From contig JAISNB010000011.1 in the NCBI GenBank assembly GCA_031276435.1, positions 1 through 34,573 of the forward strand: DNA of 34,573 nucleotides. The letters are read 5' to 3'. Numbering within the stretch: position 1 is the stretch's first letter; each line of letters begins with the position of its first letter. Source of the DNA: Burkholderiaceae bacterium. Its GTDB lineage: Bacteria > Pseudomonadota > Gammaproteobacteria > Burkholderiales > Burkholderiaceae_C. This document shows positions 1 to 11,639 of the stretch, in pieces. The notes beneath the pieces are model-generated. The model made no database searches. It saw only the letters and a list, made by a program, of their open reading frames with translations, and was not told the origin of the DNA. The position numbers and the translations under genes are program-made.

Positions 1-181
1 CTTGCGCGCGCAGAAGAGCAAGGCAAGCGGTTGCGCAAATGGATGCGGCGGCGGGCATTTTTCTTGTTCAGGGCCTGTTTGCCAAAGGCTCGCGGGCCGA
101 CAGGCAGGGGGACTGGAGCGCAATCATGCGCGCGACCCAGCCAGACACCCGAAAACCGTTGCAGCAAGCCCCGCAGCCAGG

Positions 182-211
182 TTGACAATTGCAGGCGCCG
201 GTGGGCATGAT
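182..211 (+). promoter_or_regulatory. Possible sigma70 promoter for the methyltransferase gene
   Basis: TTGACA at 182-187, 18 bp spacer, weak -10 CATGAT at 206-211, about 58 nt before ATG 269. Confidence 0.35.
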
Positions 212-268
212 TGGGCAGGAGACATACACACGGGTTTGCTTGTCAAGCCCATAACAGGGAGTTTTCTT

Positions 269-1093
269 ATGCGAACCGAAGCGCCCAGACTATCGGCCAT
301 TCCCTCTACGTTGCGCATTCCGCTGACGGCGCGCGCCATGGGCGGCAGGCTGTTTCCGCGGTTGGCCGTTGACGATCGGTTTGCTGCCGATGCGCTGGCT
401 TATCTGGGAGACGACGGGCAGCAATGGCTGCGCGATTGGGCCAGTGTCTATGGTTCGCTGCGGCGCATTCATTATTTTCGCGATCAGGCGCGCGCTTTTC
501 TGGCTCGCGCCCCCGCCGCCTGCGTGGTCAGTCTGGGATGCGGGCTGAGCGACTATCTGCAATGGCTGGACAACGGCCAGATGCGCATGATCGATGCCGA
601 TTTGCCCGAGGTGATGGCGATCCGGCGCAAGATCATGCCGCCGCAAAACGCGCGCCACACACTGGCCGATCTGGACTTGAACGACGCGCACTGGTGGGAC
701 ACGCTGGGCCTGCCCGCCACGCGCGAGGCCGCGCCCGTGTGCCTGATGAGCGAAGGTGTTTTCATGTACTTGCAGCCCGCCGTGGTGCAAGCCGTGCTGG
801 GCACCATTGGCGAGCGCGCTCCGGTGGGGTCAGCGCTTATTGTGGACGCCATGTGCTGGCTGACGGTTGGCAATGCCAGGTACCACACTTCGGTCAGGCA
901 CACCGATGCCGAGTTTCACTGGGGACTGCGGCAACTGGCCGATCTCGTCGGCTGCCATCGGCGCTTTGTTTTGCGCGCCCGCCATTCGGTGATGGATGGC
1001 TACAGCCCGTTTTACGCCATGGCGTCTTCCGCATTCAGCCTTGCCGCGGGGATAGAGCCTTACGCCATTTACATGCTGGAAGTCAAGGCTTGA
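269..1093 (+). CDS. Class I SAM-dependent methyltransferase, leucine carboxyl methyltransferase (LCM/PPM, TcmP-like) type
   Basis: In-frame ATG at 269 inside ORF 2..1093; glycine-rich SAM motif VVSLGCGLSDYLQWL followed by IDADLPEVMAIRRKI, typical of the LCM family layout. Confidence 0.75.
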   Translation: MRTEAPRLSAIPSTLRIPLTARAMGGRLFPRLAVDDRFAADALAYLGDDGQQWLRDWASVYGSLRRIHYFRDQARAFLARAPAACVVSLGCGLSDYLQWLDNGQMRMIDADLPEVMAIRRKIMPPQNARHTLADLDLNDAHWWDTLGLPATREAAPVCLMSEGVFMYLQPAVVQAVLGTIGERAPVGSALIVDAMCWLTVGNARYHTSVRHTDAEFHWGLRQLADLVGCHRRFVLRARHSVMDGYSPFYAMASSAFSLAAGIEPYAIYMLEVKA

Positions 1094-1129
1094 TGGGGCG
1101 GCGGCGGCGCCTTCGCCAGCGTCGGCCAG

Positions 1130-1342
1130 TCAAGCAGCCGCTTTTTCGACGCCCACCTCGATCCACTGCCACTTCTTGAACTGCTGATCCTGTTCAATCA
1201 TCCGGAACGGCACCGGGTACAAGCGGCGCATCACGCCATCCTTGTTGATGCCCGCCACGCAGGATGTTTCGACATGCTTGGCGCTGGGCGAAGGATAGGT
1301 CTTCGCCAGAATCAGGATGCGTTCGCGTCGAACCAGCGCCAT
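1130..1342 (-). pseudogene. Small ORF (70 aa), probably the truncated N-terminus of a larger accessory protein (MALVRRERILILAKTYPSPSAKHVETSCVAGINKDGVMRRLYPVPFR...)
   Basis: Good SD (GGGAGAGG) before ATG; sequence ends abruptly in VEKAAA at the junction with the convergent methyltransferase gene. Truncation is inferred from my recollection that related proteins are longer. Confidence 0.45.
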
Positions 1343-1466
1343 TGCTTGCCTCTCCCGTAGTCTGATGCCACTGGCGTCCTTTCAGACGTCAATGGGTAAT
1401 GTTTCCAGTTGTTAAAACGATCAGCAGTCCGTGGTGTTCCCAATGGACTTGGCACACACGGTGCCG

Positions 1467-1576
1467 ATGCACTTCCCTGTCCGTCCAGACGCACTCGCGC
1501 GGCAGTCCGGCACGATGTAGAAGCACTCCCTGAAGGCCTACTCAATGCTGTATTTGTGGTTTTCAGTGCGGGCCAT
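1467..1576 (-). pseudogene. Decayed N-terminal fragment of a DUF262-type protein
   Basis: Reading from ATG 1576: MARTENHKYSIE-(TAG)-AFRECFYIVPDC, then after a -1 frame change RECVWTDREVH. Resembles the DUF262 N-terminal motif (xIPDYQRxYxW). Confidence 0.55.
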
Positions 1577-1617
1577 GCTGGTGTCGTTCCTGTTTCGTTC
1601 TGCGTCGGGCTGCAACC

Positions 1618-2940
1618 TCAGTTGAGATGCTCGTTGAAAACCGCGAACTGCGCGGGATTGAACGCCGGGTCAAGCTCCACCGCTCTGGCACGCAGGAGCC
1701 GGTGATCGTCACGGGCACGCCTACGCTCCCATGTCTCCCTGTTGCCTTGAATTCCCTCGATGAGATCGATGCAATCGTCGATGGCATACCGGCCAAGCGC
1801 AGGCCGGATCACCTCTGCAAACCGCTGATCGGCAGTGTCATAGTTTCTGCTGGCAACGTAGTATTTGTTCGCCAGCCGGATCACCGCCTTGTCCCATTCC
1901 GGCGAATCGGACAGTTCCCCAAGAGACTCCCATGTTTCCCAATCAATCTGTGGGTAGGTTGTGCCAGTGATCCATTCACCCAACAGTGCAGCATGTTTTT
2001 CGCGTGAGCCGGAAAGGAACCAAGCCAAGCAGTGGGCCGATGGCTCTTGCTCGGCAGTTTGTCGGATCGATACCGTGGCGTGATCGGCCAACAAGCCGTA
2101 GATATGCGCCGAGCGCGACAGGAAGCGAATCAGGCACACAATGGGCGAGCCGCCCGTGGCTATCGTGCTGAAGTAGTCCTTGTCGGCCTCGATCTGCGCT
2201 TGGAACTGCGCCGGGTTGCGGTCATACAGCAAGCTCAATGCGCTGTAGTTGATGGCGCGGTTCTTCTCGTTCCGCTCATCTGCCAGCCGGAACACGAATT
2301 TCCACAGGGCTTTGAAGACGGCTTTCTCAACCTCTGGATTGAAGCGCTTGAAATACTTGCTCTCCAAGTACTCTTTCAGTTTCTTGCGGTCAATCGTGCC
2401 GGATGCCTGCATCAGGATGTTGGACGCCTGCTCAAGGTCTTCGGTCAGATCGTCTGCGATCTTCCTGGACAAGATTGGAGCCTTTGTGAGCAGGCCGTCA
2501 AGCGCGTTGCGGATGAGGGCGCGAACCGTGTCACGGTTCGGGCGATGCAATTGGAAATTGGCATTGACCACCGGATGCGCCGCAAGATGGCGCTGCTGTT
2601 GCAGGTACAGCAGATTCCCCCGCTCGGTGGTGTCCAGCAACTGGGTCTGCTCTGCCACCAACTCAACCAGCTTCGATTCCCATTCCGACGACCGTTCATT
2701 GGCCTGTTGCTGTTTTTTAACCTTGTCCAGAATGGATTTGGCCTTGGCATCGCCATAGAGATCGACGAGATGCTGGAGCTTGAACAGCAGGTCGCAGACC
2801 ACGACCGACCACAGCATCACAACCGCAGACCGATAGTTGCCCACCACGTAGCAACTCAATACCTCGGAGAAGTATTCCTTGCTGCGCGCATCGAAGATTT
2901 GCGTTGCGCGTTGCTCGATGGAGTATTCGTCCAGCATCAT
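1618..2940 (-). CDS. HEPN-like domain protein, putative RNase/toxin or defence effector (440 aa)
   Basis: Intact ORF; N-terminal helical segment YFSEVLSCYVVGNYRSAVVMLWSVVVCDLLFKL and motif R117-H-L-A-A-H122 (codons at 2592-2575) match the HEPN RϕxxxH signature; base composition looks less GC-rich than the flanks. Confidence 0.6.
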   Translation of the reverse strand: MMLDEYSIEQRATQIFDARSKEYFSEVLSCYVVGNYRSAVVMLWSVVVCDLLFKLQHLVDLYGDAKAKSILDKVKKQQQANERSSEWESKLVELVAEQTQLLDTTERGNLLYLQQQRHLAAHPVVNANFQLHRPNRDTVRALIRNALDGLLTKAPILSRKIADDLTEDLEQASNILMQASGTIDRKKLKEYLESKYFKRFNPEVEKAVFKALWKFVFRLADERNEKNRAINYSALSLLYDRNPAQFQAQIEADKDYFSTIATGGSPIVCLIRFLSRSAHIYGLLADHATVSIRQTAEQEPSAHCLAWFLSGSREKHAALLGEWITGTTYPQIDWETWESLGELSDSPEWDKAVIRLANKYYVASRNYDTADQRFAEVIRPALGRYAIDDCIDLIEGIQGNRETWERRRARDDHRLLRARAVELDPAFNPAQFAVFNEHLN

Positions 2941-2990
2941 GCCTCCCGACCGATGATTTCAACGTAACCAATCAGTTCTGTCACCGCCAT
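2937..2990 (-). CDS. Micro-ORF MAVTELIGYVEIIGREA (17 aa), overlapping the HEPN start as ATGA
   Basis: ATG at 2990 preceded by AAAGGAG with 5-nt spacing; stop TGA (2939-2937) overlaps the HEPN ATG at 2940. Confidence 0.4.
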   Translation of the reverse strand: MAVTELIGYVEIIGREA

Positions 2991-3048
2991 CGCTGCTCCT
3001 TTGTACTTCATCTGCATTTGCCCGCTTGCCCCGTTTTGCCAGCCGCCC

Positions 3049-4868
<1,820 letters not shown>

Positions 4869-4872
<4 letters not shown>

Positions 4873-5888
4873 GGGTGTGTGCCGCGCCCGGGCGCGGAAA
4901 GCGGGGAAATGAAAGGAGATGGCGTCGGCGGCGTCACGGCAGGCGACGCAACCGAAAGGGTTTGCTCGATTTCCAGGGGCGAGAGCAGCCGGTCGGCAAT
5001 CAGCTCGCCTGCCTGGATGTGCGCCACGCCCAGCAGGGCGTGCGGGCGTTCGCCGAAGACGGCCACGCGCTGCGCGTCGGCCCAGGAGCCGCGGCGGCGC
5101 ATGCCGGCCAGAAAGCGCCCGGCTTCTTCGCCAGCCAGCGTGACGTGGCTGTGATCGGGCAGCAGGCATTCAATGGGCAGCAGCCGTTGCAGCCGCCCGG
5201 CTTCGGTCAGCGTTTGCAAGGCTTCGAGGGTGATGCATTGCGCTTCTGAAAACGGCCCGCTTGCCAGCCGCCGCAGCCGCGCAAGGTGGCCGCCGGTGCC
5301 CAGGGCGCGAGCAATGTCTTCGCCCAGCGTGCGGATGTAAACGCCCTTGCTGCAACGCACATGCAGATCGATTGTGTCGGGGCCGCCTGACCCCGGGGTC
5401 AGGCGCAGTTCATGGATTTCAACGCCACGCGGCGCGCGCTCGATGCTTTGGCCCGCGCGCGCGTATTCGTACAGCGCCTTGCCGTCTTTCTTGAGCGCGC
5501 TGTGCATGGGTGGCACTTGTTCAATGCGGCCCAGAAACTGCTGGCGCACGCGCTCCAGTTGCGCGGCGTTCAGCTCTGGCACTGCCGGGCGCGCCAGCAC
5601 TTGGCCTTCGGCATCGCCCGTGCTGGTGACCACGCCCAGTTGCACGGTGGCGGCATAGGTCTTGTCGGCGTCCAGATGCCCCTGGCTGAATTTGGTGGCC
5701 GCGCCAAAACACAGGGGCAGCACGCCGCTGGCCAGCGGATCGAGCGTGCCGGTGTGGCCCGCCTTTTCAGCGCGCAGCAGCCATTTGGCTTTTTGCAAAG
5801 CCTGGTTGCTCGATAGGCCAAGGGGCTTGTCCAGCAGCAGCACCCCGTGCACGGGGCGCCGCTGCACCCGCGCATGAGGAGCAGCCAT
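4869..5888 (-). CDS. truB: tRNA pseudouridine(55) synthase TruB
   Basis: GVLLLDKPLGLSSNQALQKAKWLLRAEKAGHTGTLDPLASGVLPLCFG; stop overlaps typA start (ATGA). Confidence 0.97.
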
Positions 5889-5893
5889 CAGCG

Positions 5894-6271
5894 TCAGTCC
5901 CCGTCTTTGGAGCGCGAGGCCACGGCCTTGGCGATCAGCGCGTTCATGTCGGCGGCGCGCTCGGTGGTGCGGTCGAACACGAAGTGCAGTGTGGGCACGG
6001 TGTGGATGTGCAAACGTTTGAACAGGCCGTTGCGCAAAAAACCCGCCGCGGCGTTGAGCGCCTCGGTGGTCTCCTGGGCATCGCCCGCAAGCAGGCTGAA
6101 GAACACCTTGGCGTGCGCGTAGTCGGGCGTGACTTCCACGGCGTTGAGCGTGACCATGCCCACGCGCGGGTCCTTGACCTCGCGCGCGATCAGCTCGGCC
6201 AGATCGCGCTGGATCTGGTCGGCCACGCGGTAGCCGCGGTTTGGGCTGGACGATGGTTTGCGGGCTGCCAT
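5894..6271 (-). CDS. rbfA: 30S ribosome-binding factor RbfA
   Basis: [50 protein letters not shown]; located between infB and truB. Confidence 0.96.
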   Translation of the reverse strand: MAARKPSSSPNRGYRVADQIQRDLAELIAREVKDPRVGMVTLNAVEVTPDYAHAKVFFSLLAGDAQETTEALNAAAGFLRNGLFKRLHIHTVPTLHFVFDRTTERAADMNALIAKAVASRSKDGD

Positions 6272-6342
6272 GAGAGTTGCCGATGGTGGCGCTGCTGCTG
6301 GTGGTGCGCGCCCCGCATGCATTGCGGGCGCGCGCGCCGTCG

Positions 6343-9330
6343 TCAGAGCGTGCGGGCGATTTCCTTGATTTCAAAGAGTTCGAGCTGGTCGCCTTCCCGG
6401 ATGTCGTTGTAGCCCTTGAGCTTGATGCCGCACTCGAAGCCTTCCTTGACTTCGCGCACATCGTCTTTCATGCGCTTGAGCGACTCAAGCTCGCCGGTGT
6501 AGATCACCACGTTGTCGCGCAGCAGGCGGAAGTGCGCGTCGCGCCGCACCAGGCCATGCGTGACCATGCAGCCGGCAACAACGCCAATCTTGGAAGCGGT
6601 GAACACGGTGCGGATTTCCGCCGTGCCGATGACTTCCTCGCGCTGCTCGGGCGAGAGCATGCCCGCCATGGCGGCCTTGAGGTCGTCCACCGCGTCGTAA
6701 ATGATGTTGTAGTAGCGAATCTCGATGCCGTTGGCTTCGGCCAGCTTGCGCGCGCCCGCCTCGGCGCGCGTGTTGAAGCCAATAATCAGCGCCTTGGAAG
6801 CGACGGCCAGATTGACATCGCTCTCGCTGATGCCGCCCACAGCCGCGTACACCACTTGCACCTTGACCTCGCTGGTCGAGAGCTTTTGCAGCGATCCGGT
6901 CAGCGCCTCTTGCGAGCCTTGCACGTCGGCCTTGACGATGATGGGCAGCGTCTTGACCTCGCCCGCCGTCATGTCGGAGAACATGTTCTCCAGCTTGGCC
7001 GCCTGCTGCTTGGCCAGCTTGGTGTTGCGGAACTTGCCCGCGCGGTAGGTGGCGATTTCGCGGGCGCGGCGCTCGTCGCTGAGCACCATGAATTCGTCGC
7101 CCGCCTGCGGCACCTCGCTCAAACCCTGGATTTCAACCGGGATGGACGGGCCAGCCAGCGCCACCTGTTTGCCGTTTTCGTCGAGCATGGCGCGCACGCG
7201 GCCAAAGGTTTGCCCGGCCAGCACCACGTCGCCCGTCTTGAGCGTGCCCGACTGCACCAGCACGGTGGTCACTGGGCCGCGCCCCTTGTCGAGCCGCGCT
7301 TCAATGATCAGGCCCTTGGCCGCGGCCTGCACCGGCGCTTTCAGCTCCAGCACCTCGGCTTGCAGCAGCACTTTTTCAAGCAGTTCGTCAATGCCCTGCC
7401 CGGTCTTGGCGGAAACGGGCACAAAGAGCGCTTCGCCGCCGAATTCCTCAGGCACGACCTCTTCGGCCACAAGCTCGTTGCGCACGCGGTCGATGTTGGC
7501 GTCGGGCTTGTCGATCTTGTTGATGGCCACCACGATGGGCACGCCAGCGGCCTTGGCGTGTTTGATGGCTTCCCGGGTCTGGGGCATCACGCCGTCGTCG
7601 GCGGCCACCACCAGAATCACGATGTCGGTGGCCTGCGCGCCGCGCGCGCGCATGGCGGTAAAGGCCTCGTGGCCCGGCGTGTCCAGGAAAGACACCACGC
7701 CGCGCGGCGTTTCCACGTGGTAGGCGCCAATGTGCTGCGTGATGCCGCCCGCCTCGCCCGCGGCCACTTTGGCGCGGCGGATGTAGTCCAGCAGCGAGGT
7801 CTTGCCGTGGTCGACATGGCCCATCACGGTGACCACCGGCGCGCGCGGCAGCAATTCAGCCGATTGCGCCTGCACCTCTTCCTCGGTAAAGGCTTCGGGA
7901 TCGTCCAGCGTGGCAACCACGGCCTTGTGGCCCAGCTCTTCGACCACGATCATGGCGGTGTCCTGATCGAGCGGCTGGTTGATGGTGACCATTTGCCCGA
8001 ACTTCATCAACTGCTTGATGACTTCAGAGGCCTTGATCGCCATCTTGTGCGCCAACTCGGCCACGGTGATGGTCTCTGGCACGTGCACTTCGATGACGCG
8101 GTGTTCAACCGGCGCCGCCGCTGGTGCTGGCGCTGGCGCGGCATCGCGCGCGCCCCGGCGGTTGCGCTGCCCGCCGCCGCGCCAGTTGTTGCGGCCCGCG
8201 CCGCCGCCGTCGCTGCGGTTGGGCAGGCTTTTTTTCTGGGCCGGATCGCCCGCCCAACTGGAAGACAGCTTGGCCGATTTGACCTCTTTGGCCGCGCCCG
8301 CCGCTGCGCTGGCGGCTGGTTTGCGCGCCGCTGGCGCTCCGCCCTTGGCGTCCTTGCCCGCCGCTGCGCCCTTGGCCGCGCCCGACGGCCTTTTGGCTAC
8401 GAGCACCTTGCGCGGCTTGCTGAGCATGTCGCGGATGGCCTCGGCCTCGGCCAGCGCCTTGCGGCGGCGCTCTTCCATTTCGCTGGATCGCTCGGCCTCG
8501 TCGCTGGCGGCAGGGGCGGTGGTGGTGGCAGCAGCGGCTGGCTCTGCCACCTTGCTGGCCCTGGGTTTGGCGCTGGTGGCCGCTGCGGCGGCAGCGGTTT
8601 GCCCGGCTGGCGCTGTTGGCTCGGGCTTTGCTGGCCTGGGGCGCGCGTCTTTGTCTTTGTCTTTGGATGCCGCCGCCTGCTTTTTCGCCGTGGCTTTGGC
8701 GGCGGAAGCGGCTGCGGTGGCCGTGGCTGCGGCTGGTTCAGCCGCAGTCACTTGCGGCACTTCGGCGGCAGCAGGCGGCCTGGACTTGCCGGATTTGGAC
8801 TTTGGCTTGGCCTCGCTCTCGCCCCCGGTTTTTTGCGCGGCCTTGTTTTTCCGGTCTTCTTCCTGACGGCGAATCAGTTCGGCCTGGCGACGCGCTTCTT
8901 CCTCGCGGCGCGCGCGCTCGGCCTCGTCGATGACAACTGGCTGCTGCTGCTGCGCGGCTGGCGCGGCAGCGGCTGGCGGCTGCGCCTGGGCAGATGGCTC
9001 GGGCGCGGCGGTGGTGGCAGCGGCTTCGCCATCGCGTTTGACGAAGGTGCGCTTTTTGCGCACTTCCACCTGAATGGTGCGCGCCTTGCCGGTGGCGTCG
9101 GCCTGCTTGATTTCGCTGGTGGACTTGCGCATCAGCGTGATCTTCTTGCGCGCGCTTTCTTGCGCGCCGTGGCTGGACTTGAGGTGGCTGAGCAATTGCT
9201 GTTTGTCGGCTTCTGTCAGTGCGTCGCTGGCGGCCTTTTTCTTGACGCCAGCGGCCTGCAACTGCTCCAGCAGCACATTCGTGGGTTTGTTGAGTTCATT
9301 GGCGAACTCTGCGACAGTGGTATTTGACAT
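6343..9330 (-). CDS. infB: Translation initiation factor IF-2
   Basis: [62 protein letters not shown]-terminal IF2 domain [14 protein letters not shown]. Confidence 0.98.
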   Translation of the reverse strand: MSNTTVAEFANELNKPTNVLLEQLQAAGVKKKAASDALTEADKQQLLSHLKSSHGAQESARKKITLMRKSTSEIKQADATGKARTIQVEVRKKRTFVKRDGEAAATTAAPEPSAQAQPPAAAAPAAQQQQPVVIDEAERARREEEARRQAELIRRQEEDRKNKAAQKTGGESEAKPKSKSGKSRPPAAAEVPQVTAAEPAAATATAAASAAKATAKKQAAASKDKDKDARPRPAKPEPTAPAGQTAAAAAATSAKPRASKVAEPAAAATTTAPAASDEAERSSEMEERRRKALAEAEAIRDMLSKPRKVLVAKRPSGAAKGAAAGKDAKGGAPAARKPAASAAAGAAKEVKSAKLSSSWAGDPAQKKSLPNRSDGGGAGRNNWRGGGQRNRRGARDAAPAPAPAAAPVEHRVIEVHVPETITVAELAHKMAIKASEVIKQLMKFGQMVTINQPLDQDTAMIVVEELGHKAVVATLDDPEAFTEEEVQAQSAELLPRAPVVTVMGHVDHGKTSLLDYIRRAKVAAGEAGGITQHIGAYHVETPRGVVSFLDTPGHEAFTAMRARGAQATDIVILVVAADDGVMPQTREAIKHAKAAGVPIVVAINKIDKPDANIDRVRNELVAEEVVPEEFGGEALFVPVSAKTGQGIDELLEKVLLQAEVLELKAPVQAAAKGLIIEARLDKGRGPVTTVLVQSGTLKTGDVVLAGQTFGRVRAMLDENGKQVALAGPSIPVEIQGLSEVPQAGDEFMVLSDERRAREIATYRAGKFRNTKLAKQQAAKLENMFSDMTAGEVKTLPIIVKADVQGSQEALTGSLQKLSTSEVKVQVVYAAVGGISESDVNLAVASKALIIGFNTRAEAGARKLAEANGIEIRYYNIIYDAVDDLKAAMAGMLSPEQREEVIGTAEIRTVFTASKIGVVAGCMVTHGLVRRDAHFRLLRDNVVIYTGELESLKRMKDDVREVKEGFECGIKLKGYNDIREGDQLELFEIKEIARTL

Positions 9331-9354
9331 ATCTTGTGCGAGTCTCCATGACCA

Positions 9355-10842
9355 TTACTCGGAATCATCGGTGAACCAGTGTTCACGCGCCTTGAGGATG
9401 AGCGCGCTGGCCTCTTCCTGTGCCTGGCCCGTGATCTCGGTCAGTTCATCAACCGCCAGATCGGCCAGGTCATCGCGGGTTTTCACGCCAGCATCGGCCA
9501 GTTTTTCTATCAGTTCCGTGGTCAGTCCCTCAAGGCTGACCAGATCCTGCGAGACGGCACTGACTTTTTCCTCGCGCGCGATTTCCATGGTCAGCAATGC
9601 GTCCTTGGCGCGGGCGCGCAACTCGTTGACGGTTTCCTCGTCGAAGCCCTCGATGTCGAGCATCTCGTGCAAGGGCACGTAGGCCACTTCTTCAAGGTTG
9701 GTGAAGCCTTCGTTGATGAGGATGTCGGCAATCTCCTGATCCACATCGAGTTTTTCCATGAACAACTGGCGCACCGAGGTGGTTTCCTGCTCCTGTTTCT
9801 GGGCCGACTCCTCGGCGTCCATGATGTTGATCTTCCAGCCGGTCAGATCAGAGGCCAGGCGCACGTTCTGCCCGCCACGGCCAATGGCGATGGCCAGGTT
9901 TTCCTCGTCCACCACCACGTCCATGACGTGTTTTTCCTCGTCCACCACAATGGATTGCACATTCGCCGGGGCCAGCGCGCCAATGACAAACTGCGCCGGG
10001 TCTTCCGACCACAGCACGATGTCCACGCGCTCGCCAGCCAGTTCGTTGGTCACGGCGTTGACGCGCGTGCCGCGCACGCCCACACAGGTGCCGATGGGGT
10101 CGACCCGCTTGTCGTGCGAGACCACCGCGATCTTGGCGCGCGACCCGGGATCGCGCGCGCAGGATTTGATCTCCAGCAGCCCCTGCTCGATCTCTGGCAC
10201 CTCCTGGCGGAACAGCTCCACCATGAACTCGGGCGCCGAGCGCGACAGCAAAATGGGCGCGCCGCGCAAGGTCAGATCCACTTCCATGATCATGGCGCGC
10301 ACGCGGTCACCGCTGCGCAGGTTTTCCTTGGGAATCATCTCGCTGCGCTTGAGCCGGCCTTCCACGCGGCCCGCCTCCACAATGACGTCGCCCTTGTCCA
10401 TGCGCTTGACCGTGCCGCTGAAAATCTTCTCGCCCCGGCTCATGAAGTCGTTGAGCAGCATCTCGCGCTCGGCGTCGCGGATTTTTTGCAGGATCACCTG
10501 CTTGGCCGCCATCGCGCCAATGCGCCCGATGGGCACCGACTCCACCGGCTCCTCGATGTATTCATCCACCTCGATGTCGGGAATTTGCTCGCGCGCCTCG
10601 AACAGCAGGATCTCCTGATCGGGCAATTGCAGCCCCGCCTCGTCAGGCACCACGCGCCAGCGGCGAAACGTTTCGTACTCGCCCGTATCGCGGTCGACGG
10701 CCATGCGGATGTCCACATCGCCCGCGTACAGCTTCTTGGTCGCCTGCGCCAAAGCCGCTTCCACAGCGCCAATCACCACATCGCGCTCGACATTCTTGTC
10801 GCGCGAGATGGCGTCCACCAGCATCAACAATTCTCGATTCAT
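9355..10842 (-). CDS. nusA: Transcription termination/antitermination protein NusA
   Basis: [32 protein letters not shown]1/KH domains including [17 protein letters not shown]. Confidence 0.97.
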   Translation of the reverse strand: MNRELLMLVDAISRDKNVERDVVIGAVEAALAQATKKLYAGDVDIRMAVDRDTGEYETFRRWRVVPDEAGLQLPDQEILLFEAREQIPDIEVDEYIEEPVESVPIGRIGAMAAKQVILQKIRDAEREMLLNDFMSRGEKIFSGTVKRMDKGDVIVEAGRVEGRLKRSEMIPKENLRSGDRVRAMIMEVDLTLRGAPILLSRSAPEFMVELFRQEVPEIEQGLLEIKSCARDPGSRAKIAVVSHDKRVDPIGTCVGVRGTRVNAVTNELAGERVDIVLWSEDPAQFVIGALAPANVQSIVVDEEKHVMDVVVDEENLAIAIGRGGQNVRLASDLTGWKINIMDAEESAQKQEQETTSVRQLFMEKLDVDQEIADILINEGFTNLEEVAYVPLHEMLDIEGFDEETVNELRARAKDALLTMEIAREEKVSAVSQDLVSLEGLTTELIEKLADAGVKTRDDLADLAVDELTEITGQAQEEASALILKAREHWFTDDSE

Positions 10843-10894
10843 CTTTTTTACCACTTCCGTGTATCTCTTGCGCCCTGTCCTCCGGGCGCGGCTT

Positions 10895-11563
10895 TCAGCC
10901 CTTTTGCAAAGTCGCCGCGTCGCGGCGGCCCTTGAAATTCACAACAGGCGCCAGCCGCGCCTCTTTCAACTCGTCCAACTCAAAATCCATGGCGTACTCG
11001 GGCGGCGGCGCGCGCCTGGCGCTCACCCGCTGCCCCGGCTTGACCCTGGGCGCGTCCTGCCAGACGATGCGCCAGCGGCTTGGCTGCTCGCTGCGGCGCA
11101 GCACGCCCCGGAATTTCTTGCGATTGGCCGCCACCTGCTGCTGCGGCGCGCCCGCCGCCACAGCCTGCGCGCTGGCGCCGCTGCCAACAGGGTCCTTGAG
11201 CGTGATGTCAATCACCTCGCCCAGAAAGCGTTCAAAATCCAGCGCGTGCCGCAAAGGCCGGTCAATGCCGGGCGAAGAAACCTCAAGCCGCCGGTAATCG
11301 ACGTTTTGCACTTCCAGCACGTACTGAAGCTGGCGCGTCACGCGCTCGCAATCGTCCACCGTGATGGCCATCGCCTCGGATTGCGGCGCGGCGGCGGCGG
11401 CGTCAGCGTCAGCCGCATCGGACGCGGGCGACCAGGGCCAGTCCACCGTCACGCGCAGCAGACCGCCAGCGGATCGTTCAACATCCACCAGATCGAGGCC
11501 GAGACCGCGCACGGTATCGCCAATCACCTGTTGCAAACTTGTTGCGCCAGCCAATGTCGCCAC
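10895..11563 (-). CDS. rimP: Ribosome maturation factor RimP (GTG start)
   Basis: [44 protein letters not shown]; immediately upstream of nusA; start codon reads GTG at 11563-11561. Confidence 0.93.
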   Translation of the reverse strand: MATLAGATSLQQVIGDTVRGLGLDLVDVERSAGGLLRVTVDWPWSPASDAADADAAAAAPQSEAMAITVDDCERVTRQLQYVLEVQNVDYRRLEVSSPGIDRPLRHALDFERFLGEVIDITLKDPVGSGASAQAVAAGAPQQQVAANRKKFRGVLRRSEQPSRWRIVWQDAPRVKPGQRVSARRAPPPEYAMDFELDELKEARLAPVVNFKGRRDAATLQKG

Positions 11564-11590
11564 ATTCCCTCAGAAGTCAGCCCAAAACCC

Positions 11591-11623
11591 AAAAAAAATG
11601 GGCGGTTGGATACCCGCCCATTT
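11591..11623 (-). terminator. Intrinsic terminator-like hairpin in the rimP-nusA-infB leader
   Basis: Minus strand AAATGGGCGG-GTATCCAA-CCGCCCATTT followed by TTTTT (10-bp perfect stem, 8-nt loop, T-run of 8 including stem bases), 28 nt before the rimP start. Confidence 0.75.
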
Positions 11624-11639
11624 GGTCGTGAACCGTGCG

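Noticed and set aside
2032-2967. 311-aa plus-strand ORF opposite the HEPN-like gene
   Set aside because: No recognisable motif; the minus strand has the longer ORF with SD, HEPN motif and plausible protein composition.
1120-3046. CAGCCGC shared at both edges of the accessory patch as a possible target-site duplication
   Set aside because: Only 7 nt and GC-rich; expected by chance, and no integrase/transposase or terminal inverted repeats are present.
8100-9060. Long Ala/Lys/Pro-rich N-terminal region of IF-2
   Set aside because: Low-complexity linkers are normal in proteobacterial IF-2.
6277-9327. 1016-aa plus-strand ORF covering all of infB
   Set aside because: Antisense to a confidently identified infB; long antisense frames are expected with this GC-rich codon usage, and the translation is low-complexity His/Arg/Gly without domain motifs.
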